NCBI GenBank assembly: GCA_950295325.1
Contig: OX485804.1
Location: forward strand, 1,612,001 to 1,676,000
DNA: 64,000 nt
DNA from: Polytrichum commune
Taxonomy: Eukaryota > Streptophyta > Polytrichopsida > Polytrichales > Polytrichaceae
Reading direction: 5' to 3'
The position numbers were made by a program, and so were the translations under genes. The notes under the pieces were generated by a model. That model had not been told where the DNA came from. It did not search any database and saw only the letters and a list, made by a program, of their open reading frames with translations. Below are positions 12,197-22,459 of this stretch, one piece after another (the stretch's first letter is position 1; the number at the start of each line of letters is the position of its first letter).

Positions 12197-14729
12197 CTAC
12201 AAGGGAGGGTTCCCATTGACAGTGGTTTGCAACCCAAACCCAGCAAGTAAACAGCTGCTGTCCACACTAAAGCCTATTTTTGCCATGAGCTCCTCTAGCC
12301 GACTTTGATTCGTCAAATAGAGATACCCAATCTGCATATGGAGCCACATGACTTGCTTGTTAGGATCAACATTTTCAAAGATGAGAAGGATAAGTATTAG
12401 CATCTGGAAAAAACCATAGTAAATAGGGAAGCTGTAGTGGAGAGCACCATAAATTAAAACCAAACTTTGGAAACTTACTAAAGTTTCTAAGGCTGATGCA
12501 CTGCTATATGTTGCTGCTCCGGCACGCCTACTCGCACGCCTTTGACCAGTTTCTATATTCTTCCCCCATCTCACAACATCTCTGTAAAGACTCCCATGAT
12601 CACAAGATTAGCCACATGTTAAGGAAGACTAAAAGTTTCAACTCCACTATAGGACATCCTTCTACGACTGGAGTCCATATTAGTTGCCTCCTTGTTTCAG
12701 ATAATCAAGGTACAAAACTTCCAGAACAATAATACATGAATAGAACATGTTACTTACTGAACAGGTTTTGAGATTTTAAGCTCAAAAACATTGTGTCTTT
12801 AAGCCATATTACATTAGTCAGTCTATGAAAACGACTTGCCATTTCATGTCCACTGCTATTTGAATGAAGATAATAAGCTAAGCAAGTATGCCAATGAAGT
12901 TGACACTCCATGGATGCAAGAACTGACCTTTCTTCTTCTGTTAGAAAAGTGTCCTTCAGTAAGCCCTTGAGCATTGCATCCTGCCATTTTAACAATATAA
13001 AATCACAGTGAATGGGTGAACAATGCTACATGGTCCTGTCAACTTGTTTCCACAGGTCATGTACAATGAAAGACAACATCAACTTGAACTCGAGCACATC
13101 TACTTCAAGACAAGACTCTCAAACAACCTACTGTCAATCACATTCATTGGGAAAATGCATGTTCCCAACCTGCGCTTCACAGCAAACCACAGCCATAACT
13201 CGCTTGTTGTAGCTATCAATAGTTTGAGGTGGCATCAAGAAGTGGCGCCGCACATATACCTGTCCCAAAATCCATGATGTCACATTCAAGAGAATGTTTC
13301 ACATATCACCACAATTTCGAGGCCATGTACAAGATACCTAAAATTCATGAACTAGAGATTAAGAAAAAAAAGTTTTAAATTAAAAAAATAAACACAAGAG
13401 GATGAGGTAGTGAACCTCGTATATAGCATCACCCAAATATGCTAGGGACGCTGCATTATAGTTTGCTCTCGGCTTATCCACGGGAGGAGGCGAGGGCAGC
13501 CACACTTGTGCATTGTCCTGCACTGCTACTGACAAACCCAGATTAGCCTTCATAGGATAATGCTTCCTCTTAGAGCTCCAACACTCACTCCCAATTCATG
13601 TCTCTAGCTCTCAAAGTCACGTTATGTATGTGATTTACACATCCTGCAATGCAAATCCAGCCCTATCTCCCAGTTCACACCCTGGTTCCAATATTACCTT
13701 CTACACATGAAGTACTCGACCCTAAAACTCAATTTCTGCGTCTGGTTCTCAAATCATCTCGTTACAAAAACTGAACCCAACACTCACTCCCAATTCATGT
13801 CTCTGAATCTCAAACTCAGCTTATGTAAGTGAATTACACATGTAAGACTGAATATCCTTGCAATGCATATGAATTACTCCCCGAATTAAAAAACCCACCA
13901 ATGAAAACCCAAACTTCTGCCTCTGGTTCTCAAATTTCACACTCTACATTACAAAAACTGAACCCAACACTCACTACCAATTCATGTCTCTGAATCTCAA
14001 ACTCACCTCGTGTAAGTGAATTACATATCTAAGACCATAAACGCCTGCAATGCATGTGAATGTCTCATTGAAAACAAAACTCCAAAAATAGAAATCCAAA
14101 CTTTCTGCCTCTGGTTCTCAATTACACCTTCTACATAACCAAACTTCATACCCCTGGTTCCAAGATTAACCTTCTGCACATGAACTACTCAACCCTAGAA
14201 TATCAATTTCTGCTTCTGATTCTTAAAATCAACTTCTACACTACGAAAATTGAGCCTCCAACCCTTGCTTCCAATTCATGTCTCTGAATCTTAAGTTCTC
14301 GAACTCGCCTTAGGTAAGTGAATTACGCATCTAAGACCAAGAAACCTTGCAATGCATATGAATTACTCACCGAAAACATTCAAACAAACAAACAAAATTC
14401 CCAAATAGAAATTCAAACTTCTGCCTCGAGTTCTAAATTACGGCATTTACATAACAAGAATTTCTGCCACGGACAGAGAATAAATACACACCTGCAGAGG
14501 GCATTGTCAGGCCGGGCTCGCGATCCAAGAGCCTGCGCAGGTTAACTCCCAGCCGCTGTCTGCTTGGTTTGGTGGCCGGAGATTGGCCTTGGTGTTGTGG
14601 CGGATACGAAGTGGAAGGAGCGTCGCCTGGCGTGGCGGTCCATGGCCACGAGCTCATCCACCGATGCTGCAATTGCATCGCTATCGCCATCGCTGCCGAA
14701 ACGGAGATGTCTCGAAATCCCTCACACAA
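12197..14729 (-). CDS. Mini-ribonuclease III-like protein, organellar
   Basis: Six exons join with consistent phases: 14729-14492, 13528-13416, 13259-13170, 12980-12928, 12581-12479 and 12331-12197, giving about 243 aa. The exon 1 N-terminus is Arg/Ser-rich, lacks a conserved domain and looks like an organellar transit peptide; Met at 14729 or a downstream Met could be the start. The catalytic core reads NAASLAYLGDAIYE, VYVRRHFLMP, AQDAMLKGLL, LTEEERDVVRWGKN and ASALETLIGYLYL. This is the dsRNA-binding-domain-less Mini-III arrangement, with acidic Asp and Glu residues where RNase III coordinates metal. Plant relatives (RNC3/RNC4 type) act in chloroplast rRNA maturation and intron turnover. 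Intron 1 has tandem repeats. Intron 5 is 147 nt and open in frame. Confidence 0.88.
13575..14460. repeat. tandem repeats in intron 1 of the Mini-RNase III gene
   Basis: Four diverged copies are anchored by CCAATTCATGTCTCT, starting at about 13581, 13780, 13967 and 14261 (spacing 199, 187 and 294). Each continues with a GTAAGTGAATTAC-like block (GTATGTGATTTAC in copy 1), a TGCAATGCA block and CTTCTGCCTCTGGTTCTC. Unequal spacing reflects a roughly 100-bp module (CTGGTTCCAA.ATTA.CTTCT) present in only some copies. Confidence 0.85.
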
Positions 14730-15599
14730 CCCTAAATCTCATATCGCATCATCCTTGAAGGCTCTTCCGAACTTATTCAAAATTAAATTGTCCGGGCTGG
14801 AAGAGAAAAATCCTTGATCAAAAAGTGGGCCTTTCCGAAAATTATTTCTTATATGAGTGTTATTTTAGAAGATTTTTCTTAAAACAATTTTTTTTTTTTG
14901 TGAAGTAATTTTATTTTTTTTGTTCTTTTGCATTGTACAATATGGTGTTTTCCATTGACAGAATGAACATACACCTCACAAGGCAACTCAATGACCCAAG
15001 CCAGGCTTGAGAGACTTGGCAGCTTGGAGAAGATCCAAGAGATTGTGAAGTATCTTGTGTGCAAACTACATGAACGTCATTGGAGAATTCAAATGAGGAA
15101 CCCTCAACAAACCCTAATCTCATTTTACAGTCTTAAAGCTTATCCAGTTTACACATGCTCCAGTGTCAAAATTTTAGGACTTTAAGAAAATATGGGGCAT
15201 ATTTTGTGAACGACAAGTCTCAGTTGAAAAAGTGATTCTAATGATGTATTTTGTGTAGGATAAGTTATGGAAACAAATTTTATGGACACTTTGAGCAGTT
15301 CAACATATGCCATGTCAGAAGAAATGAAATTATGTGAGCACATTAGCAAATCCAAATGAGGAACATGATTTTTGTAATTGTTGTGTTGTAAAATCCAAGG
15401 GAGTGTTTTATGAAATCTTCAAATGAAATTCATAGATGGTATTTTTGATCGGCACTTGTAGGTCAAAAAATGCTTTAATTGGTGCATGAAAATCTAGCAG
15501 CCCATGTATATGACCCTCCGTATTCTAGTAAACCACCAAAATGTGGTTGGTTGGTGGCTTGTGCTTCCCTACATGAGAACACCTCTAACCCATTATTAT
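14730..15599. other. upstream region of the Mini-RNase III gene
   Basis: This contains its promoter by position. No distinct element is convincing. A poly-T run lies at about 14889. Confidence 0.4.
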
Positions 15600-15643
15600 C
15601 TAGAATCTAAAGGGCGAGCGGCCTCCATGGAAACTCACCCTAA
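15600..15643. repeat. fragment of a MITE terminus (same family as 54658-55085)
   Basis: The stretch with GGGCGAGCGGCC, CCATGGAAACTCACCCTAA and a neighbouring CTAGAATCT matches, in inverse orientation, the terminal repeat at 54658-54700. The other end of this copy was not found nearby. Confidence 0.6.
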
Positions 15644-15831
15644 TATGGTCCAATGAGCACATGATATTCACATCCCGACCTGCTTACATTTCAAGAAAAA
15701 TGCAACCGGATTCTAGGGCCCACAAACTTGTAGTAAGTAGACCATGGCGTCTAAATAATACTTTTCTCATGTGCCTACCCACAAACCTTGTCATTGAATT
15801 CACTATCGTCATTGGATCTAGAACAATGTCC

Positions 15832-16195
15832 GGAGATGGGGAGATTTTTAGCATAATTGTTTGAGATCCTAGTGTTTCCAAGTCCAGACATTTACATGTT
15901 GATATCTTTCAATTTTTCTTTACTAAATTGGGATAAAGTCTAAGATGACCCTAAACTACTGGATGATAGTGGAGAGGAACCCAAAACCGAATGGAGTGGT
16001 TGGTGGTTCCATTCCCAACCGTGAAATCTTCTCTATCCTAGATGGAAGAATTAGCCAAGTGACCACATGCCTCATGTGTTCCATAAAATAAATAAAAAAT
16101 GATCAATAATTATCCCAAAGTCTTGAACTTCAACTGGTTGTTTCGCATGCTCAACCAGTTCATCTACAACTAGCAGTCGGTTCTCCCCATTCATT
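15832..16195. mobile_element. dispersed repeat C, copy 1 (TIR-like ends)
   Basis: It begins GATGGGGAGATTTTTAGCAT and ends GTCGGTTCTCCCCATTCAT, so the ends are imperfect inverted repeats built on GGGGAGA/TCTCCCC. Internal blocks such as GAGATCCTAGTGTTT, TTTACTAAATTGGG and CTTGAACTTCAAC.GGTT recur in order in the 28681-28900 copy. Confidence 0.65.
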
Positions 16196-16292
16196 GCATT
16201 AGATCCAAAAATGCTTTCGACTTCCCGAACTTCAAAAGCACTTTCATTATTTCATTTCATGTCAATGCTAACTCATTGTTGAGTGAGCACAA

Positions 16293-16413
16293 CTGGAAAT
16301 GTGGTAATTTCGCAACGCGACGATTCGACACGAAGTGACCAGAATGACATAAACTCAACTCAGGCTTTTGCCGATCTGGTCACTTAGTGTCGTGAAACTA
16401 CCACATTTCTAGT
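16293..16413. repeat. imperfect inverted repeat, about 120 bp
   Basis: CTGGAAATGTGGTAATTTC... is answered by ...GAAACTACCACATTTCTAG, and GACACGAAGTGACCAGA by TCTGGTCACTTAGTGTC. The arms are about 45 nt with a loop of about 30 nt. A MITE remnant or a hairpin-forming transcript are both possible. Confidence 0.75.
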
Positions 16414-16886
16414 AGTGGAGAGATTCAAGTGAACTCAGTCAACAATTTCCCTCCCTCCTACGCAACATCCCAATAAAAAAAAAATCTATATATACCAACA
16501 GTAACCTCCGGCGTGGACTTGTGCAATTCATTCAGGTGCATAGACTTGAACTTTTAGCTCGACAGTAGCTTGAGAAATTATGTATTCAGCAAGATAGGTT
16601 TGCCGACACTGGAAGGAAGTTTCCAAAATGATTTCAGAATGGAACCATCTGCGTACCTGACTCCGTCATTCATGACGGTATAGAACTAGGTTCCTCAATT
16701 CCGAGAGAGCCTACTTAAAATCAGTACTTCAACTTAGTGCTCAACAATCAGTTTCCCATAGTGACATATTTTAAGAAGCTTACATAGAAGCTACGGTGTC
16801 TGTAAAGGTCGATCAATACCGACTGTTATCTTATTCATTCAAGGGAGAAGTGTATACATCATCACCACAAGTCGTCACAGCCTCAA

Positions 16887-18422
16887 GGCCGGTTTACACT
16901 ACGGTGGAGAAGTCCACCGGTCATGAAAAAAAGGGCGTTTTTCAATTGTGATTGGTCGAAAATGCAACTCTTGACCGGTGGGTGTTTACACTAGGTGAAG
17001 AAAACAATGGTGGTGAACTTTTTTCATGGATGATAAAATGACCTGGCCGCCTACATGGCGGCATTTTTTGGAGTTGGGCTCTCAGGGAGTGCACTATTCA
17101 TTAAATCCAAGCATCACGTGCGTGCATGCCCCTTATTAAAACACCCCTGTATACATTTTATTTTTGCTAAAATCAAGCAATATACTTACAAATCTCATTG
17201 CTTCAAAATACATTTCCATACGTACACAAGGGTCCAAAAACAAATACAGATTTTGTATATAACATGTGTACAAATGTTTGGAAATGCAAAAATATGGCCC
17301 TATTATATGTATAATATCAAATCATGGATTTTTAGTTATAAAGTTGTTACTTAGTGGATGAAAAAACGCATGATTCTTGGTCCAGGTCTGACTTGAACGC
17401 GTAAACGCGTAAACGCGTACTTTACATATATTTTTCTATAGCCTTATCTCCAGCCTCATGTATATCTACTTCCTGCTTAATAGCAATATGTCTCTTGTAC
17501 GTACATTTTGTACATGCTTGTTCTAAATAATACCCCTTTTGTGCACGCACGTGTATATTTATAGTACTTGAACAGTGCACTCCCTGGGGTTGGGCTTCTC
17601 CGGCCTCTTGAGGCCGGACAAGAAACTCCTCCTCCGGAGAAGCCCAACTCAATAAAAATTTAATTTTCAAAAACAGATCCGGACCGTAGATTTCACATAT
17701 CCACTTGGCCGGTCAAATTTCCACACCACCCTCTCCTTGCTCCCAAACAAAAAAATATGCCATCATCATAATTGAAGCATTATGGTGATACATGATGGTT
17801 TTTGGTATCGCCATAGTTGAAACGATAAAATACTTCAAAACCATAAAGATCATAAGAGAGCACAAAATCTCTCTTCTTCGATTATCCATGATTGAAGATC
17901 AAAGATAAGAAGAGAGAAATTGATGAGGATGATTAAGAGGAGAGCATGTCTTAAATAATACCAAAGAGTAGTGCTTTGTCCAATGTGTATGGGTTTTCCC
18001 CTCCTCATTCTTAAACACCCAAGGAGACATTTATTTCCTACATGGGCCAAACTTGACAATTGGCAATTTGGCAATTTTCATTATCTTTTGAATAAAATTG
18101 AACATTATATTACACAATTCTTATGAACACAATTCTTGTTGAAATCTTTTGATACAATGTGAATGTAGAGAATTATGGTTTTTTATCACAAAAAATCTTC
18201 ACCATTAGGTGAACTTCTCTTCACCGGTAGACTTCTCCAGTGGACTTCTCCGCTAAACTTCTCCTCTAGGTGTTTAGACTTCCACCGGTCAAGACTCCTT
18301 AAGAAATATTTTATTGCCTTTAATTCTTCTCCAGCACATCCACCATTTGCCTCATATAACCATGTCTTGGCCAAGCATTCTTGACCGACCGGAGGCCTTC
18401 TCCACCGTAGTGTAAACCAGCC
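16887..18422. mobile_element. 1.5-kb non-autonomous DNA transposon with TIRs and a 5-bp target duplication
   Basis: The ends are inverted repeats of about 26 bp with one mismatch; both share GGTTTACACTACGGTGGAG, preceded by GGCC or GGCT. Identical CTCAA sits at 16882-16886 and 18423-18427 as a target-site duplication. Subterminal regions are rich in GAGAAGTY and ACCGGT motifs. Internally GGGAGTGCACT and GTGCACTCCC form a second inverted pair (about 17085 and 17575), and CGCGTAAA is tandemly repeated at about 17398-17418. There is no transposase, so it would move in trans. The superfamily is unclear. Confidence 0.88.
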
Positions 18423-18427
18423 CTCAA

Positions 18428-19603
18428 CCTAGCAAGGTGTTTTTTCCTTTTCTTTATTGGCTATTTTTTGGTGGTTTGTCTTGATTTTGACATTCTGTGT
18501 AGTTGAGATGAATACTAATGCTTTCTCTTGAATACATACCTCATACATACATATCCATAAGAATTCATTATATGTCTCTATCTACATGAGGTGTATCCAT
18601 GTTAAACAATTGATTCATTTTATTTTTCTTAAAAAATTCTCGTTATGTATTTGAAGAGCCTTGTACTAGAATGTTGAGCCCACTTCATGCTTGTCATTGG
18701 TTGAAATTTCTATGAATGTATCCTCCCTTACAAGTGAAGTTGTACTTTAATTGGGAAATAAACTTTGTGCAATTAGTAAAAAATACTAAGATGTTGATTT
18801 TTTCCAAGTTTAAGCATGTCATGCAACTTCCATAATTTCTAGTTAACTAAACCAACATTTGAGTGATTTCATGGTGTGTTGGAGTAATGATTGAGTCTTT
18901 GAATGTAGCCTAAACTTTGTCCTTTGGGAATGTATTAAATGTGGTAAGTGTACACCCTAATGTGTTACCCTAAATGATGAGCGTATTTTATTGGAGATAA
19001 ATGGCATACATTAATTTACCTATAATTGTTTTGAATGATACACACTTCAATGAACAGTGGCCAATGAATAACTTACACCTTGAACATTGAAGAGGTGAAG
19101 GGAATGCAACCCTTGGCAACCAAAAGACAACATTGTCATCTCTTTCAATCTTCGCTAATTTATCCCTTGACATGTGTTCTTTGTCTCGCTCTAACATTAA
19201 ACCATGGTGAGACCTTCATGCGGTAGATTGAATACAACATCATATGTTTCATAAATTTGCACAAATACTATAGCATATCTGGAATCATTTGATTACAAAA
19301 GTAAAACCCAAGCCATCAATGTTGAGCTCCCCCCAAAAAAGAAACAACATCGAGTGAAATTCATTTGTTTCATGTAGTCTTTCATGTAAGCTCAAGGTCA
19401 CTTGATAATGACTTGATTTTGTCTTTGGACATACTTCAAAGAGATCAGCATCCAACATCTCCCCTGATGCATCATGATCGACTAGTTTTATAAGTTCCAA
19501 ACCTCGAAGCACATTGATGAACGGGGCATAAACGGGATAATTGAAGAGAATTCCAACATCGTCATTGAGAGGATTTCAACTTGTGTCTTGAAAGCTTCGA
19601 ATA
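18428..19603. other. no recognised gene
   Basis: AT-rich sequence. The minus-strand frame at 19285-19512 (75 codons) has no identifiable domain. The right end is the upstream region of the 19604 gene. Confidence 0.4.
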
Positions 19604-20701
19604 ATGTGGAATAGCAGAGCCATGAATGAAGAGGCAGGGGGTAAGGCGTGGATTCATGATATTTCCTTCTACAAGGATTTGAATACACCGAGACATGTGG
19701 TTCGTCGGCCTCCACCTGCGGATCGCATCGTGCACGAACGATGCTTGCCCACGCCATGGATTCCGACGTATCCTTTTGATCCATACAGGCGGCCGAATGC
19801 ACCCGACACCACGGGGAGGAGATCACCCGTCCCTACACAATGTCAGATGCCAAAGAACGAATGCGGCACGTCCTCTACATGTCTGGATGTTGAGTTTGAA
19901 GCATTTGAAACACCCGAAACCTCAAATAATAATGTTGTGATCATAGATCCCACCAAGACGGAAGATGGTAAACCTTGCGGTGACCGCTGCAGCGATGACC
20001 CTTGCTCTCCATGCGACAGTTGTGTCCCGTGCACAACCGACGAGTGTGTGAAGGATGACTCCTGCCAACTCCCGCCGATCGGAACAGGCGACCGAATACA
20101 CTTCGACGACGTGAAGAACACGGAGTGCAACCGGATGGATCGATACAAGATTGTCCCCTCTTGGTGGTACGCCGAACGAGACGACAGTTGCGACGACACG
20201 CCGTTGAACGCGATCATCAAAAAGCCCGATCACGCGCACTTGGACCCGAACCGGGAGATCGGGGTGAACTGTTACGCGGCCGCGGGGCTGGTCACGCGGC
20301 CCACTCTCGAGCTTCCCAAGCCGGTTCGGACGTTCCAAGGGTGCCCGCCGGGGACCGCGCCGCCCCTTGGGCGCACGGGGCGCGAGAGCAAGATCGTTGA
20401 GTTTCTTGCGTCCCACGTCGCGAGGTTCGACGACGAGACGTTCCCGCGCTACCTCATGCGGTGCGCGATGGTGGCGAAGAACGAACTCAAGAAATACCGC
20501 CGACTCAATGTGGGCTACGAGTGTTGCGAGCCCGTCGACAAGTTCGTCACCCGACTCTACATTGGGTCGAGGTTGGGACAAGCGGCGCACGGCGTCAATT
20601 GGTCGATGAAGGATGCGTGCGATGTGCAACGGTATCTGAAGGAGGAATGCAGGAAATTGGCGAGCCAAGGTGCTATCGATCTCAAGGTTCTAAGTTTTTA
20701 G
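19604..20701 (+). CDS. intronless cysteine-rich protein of unknown function (365 aa)
   Basis: This is one uninterrupted frame from ATG at 19604 (alternative ATG at 19622) to TAG. GC content and third-position GC rise strongly from about 19,950 onward, most clearly at 20,200-20,650, unlike the AT-rich flanks. Residues 20-65 are basic and Pro/aromatic-rich (PWIPTYPFDPY). Residues 80-175 hold twelve Cys, including closely spaced ones at 125, 129, 134, 137, 140, 143 and 148, with many Asp. The last 100 residues look helical and basic (FPRYLMRCAMVAKNELKKYR; MKDACDVQRYLKEECRKLAS). No signal peptide or membrane segment is apparent. I do not recognise a family. A retrocopy, a horizontally acquired gene and a lineage-specific gene (for example one lost from seed plants) all remain possible. 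Strong codon bias and length argue that it is or recently was coding. Confidence 0.65.
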   Translation: MWNSRAMNEEAGGKAWIHDISFYKDLNTPRHVVRRPPPADRIVHERCLPTPWIPTYPFDPYRRPNAPDTTGRRSPVPTQCQMPKNECGTSSTCLDVEFEAFETPETSNNNVVIIDPTKTEDGKPCGDRCSDDPCSPCDSCVPCTTDECVKDDSCQLPPIGTGDRIHFDDVKNTECNRMDRYKIVPSWWYAERDDSCDDTPLNAIIKKPDHAHLDPNREIGVNCYAAAGLVTRPTLELPKPVRTFQGCPPGTAPPLGRTGRESKIVEFLASHVARFDDETFPRYLMRCAMVAKNELKKYRRLNVGYECCEPVDKFVTRLYIGSRLGQAAHGVNWSMKDACDVQRYLKEECRKLASQGAIDLKVLSF

Positions 20702-22459
20702 CGGGCGCCACATATTCTGCTCCTCTTTTGAAAACAGAAACCGGATGCAACCACGAAATGCTTGGTTCTTCTTGTTCTTAGGTTTACTACCACATGCTCG
20801 ACAACATGAATCCGGTTCAGAGCTCCGAAGGTCTTTGATATAGTTCCTTGCACAAATTTGGTTTCAGATTGATCATAATACTAGGATGTGAAAAGAGATC
20901 ACAATCAATTCCTTTTCTGGCATTAGTGCATGACACTCTATTGTATGATAAAGAAACGAAAAAATCAAAATAAAAACTCAAATCAAATGGACCACCTTAC
21001 ATCTGTTCTTAAGGGATCCTACCGGCCCTTTGCAAACCTTTGGCACCTTCTGCACAAATGAACACACTGTTGTAAATGGAATGTGATGATGCAAAGCATG
21101 TAGATTTGTTATCATTTGTATTCTCACAACCTCACAATCTCTTTTGGTCAAGTTTTAAAGTTGTCACCAATTCGACATTTTAAAATAAGAAGTCAAATGT
21201 ACATAAATTTTAACGAGCTTGATCTTTTTGGGGGCTTTTGTTTGATTGAAAGCGAAAATTTCCAAATGAATGATTTGAATGCACTATTACTTGTAGGTAT
21301 GAACCGACTGTAATTTAATATGTACATGTATCCATGAAATTATCGTCGTAGTTAGGCGTCAAACAAGTGCGTGTTTTGCTTTGAGTATCAGTGATGATTA
21401 GGCATATGCAAAATGCAATGTACTTGAGGTGAGGTGCCAGATGCAGGATTGAAGTGCCATTCTTTTGAATGAGCCTTCCGAACCATTTTGTTGAACAATC
21501 TCATATGCAAAAGTGATATTTTGATGGGATCAACAATCACACCCTAAAATATTTATTTATTATATTTGTATTTACCAATATCTCATGGGTACATACTTGC
21601 AACCACAAGATAGTTCCCATGTGAACTCTGGTAGCACTAAGGATGAGTTTGGTATTATGAGTCACTAAGGATGGTTTGGTACCAGTGTTGTATCTACTTT
21701 TTTTTATTTTTTTTAATATCATTTGGATATCTATAATGAAGATTTCACATTTTAAAAGAACTAGTAGGGTGTGGGTTCTTGACAACGTTTTTGTTTTTTT
21801 TATATCATTTGGGTCTATAGACCATGCAAGAATCTTCATACCCAAGCAAAATTATCCTAATATCAATATGGTTTGGAAAGGTATTGACCCAAATAATAAT
21901 ATGGGTATACAAAGATTCTCTCACCTTGACACATGACCCAACATATATCAAAAATTGACTGGTGTTATTATTGTGATACCCATGGGTACTAGGATTTGAT
22001 GCCATTATTGATGTTGAGTATTGATATCATGAATTCACCTATATACCATACCAACATTGGTTTGCACCAAGACCATGCAAAGTGTCTAAAGCAACAGAAG
22101 GTATTTTACTTTGTTGAGTGTGACAATGCAAAGCGTGAGCCCAAAGCAAAATGGAATGTATTGGTATTTTTTATGGTTTAGATGTAAACTTAAAGAGAAA
22201 CCATAGTAGGAGCATGTATCCGTTTACTTTATACCCAACAAAATGGATTCCAGGGGTAGGGTTGATTGTACCTCCTATTGTGAGAAAGCCATAGGAGGTA
22301 CAATATTCCTCACACGAGGTTGCACCTCACCAAGGGGAAAGTATTGCAACCCAACAGTGGGTATAGGGAAGGCACCCATGAATTTGCACTTAATTCCATC
22401 ATGCCAAAACACAAACTACCCATTTCAATATCATGTCCTCTATGTTTTGATACAAACCA
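20702..22459. other. no recognised gene
   Basis: AT-rich sequence with short frames. The segment 21690-21880 contains two similar ATATCATTTGG blocks, probably repeat-derived. No protein motif was seen. Confidence 0.4.

Noticed and set aside
12332-12478. Treating exon 5 plus the following sequence as a single exon of 125 codons
   Set aside because: Good GT and AG borders with perfect Mini-III continuity (TLIGYLYL) after splicing show it is an intron. Reported instead as a possible retained intron.
19922-20668. 248-codon minus-strand ORF antisense to the 19604 gene
   Set aside because: High GC removes stop codons in the opposite strand. The plus frame has an ATG, full length and coherent Cys spacing, while the minus product is a low-information Arg/Val/Pro-rich sequence.
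19604-20701. Calling the unidentified gene a giant-virus-derived insertion
   Set aside because: No viral hallmark gene or motif is present nearby. Composition alone is not enough.
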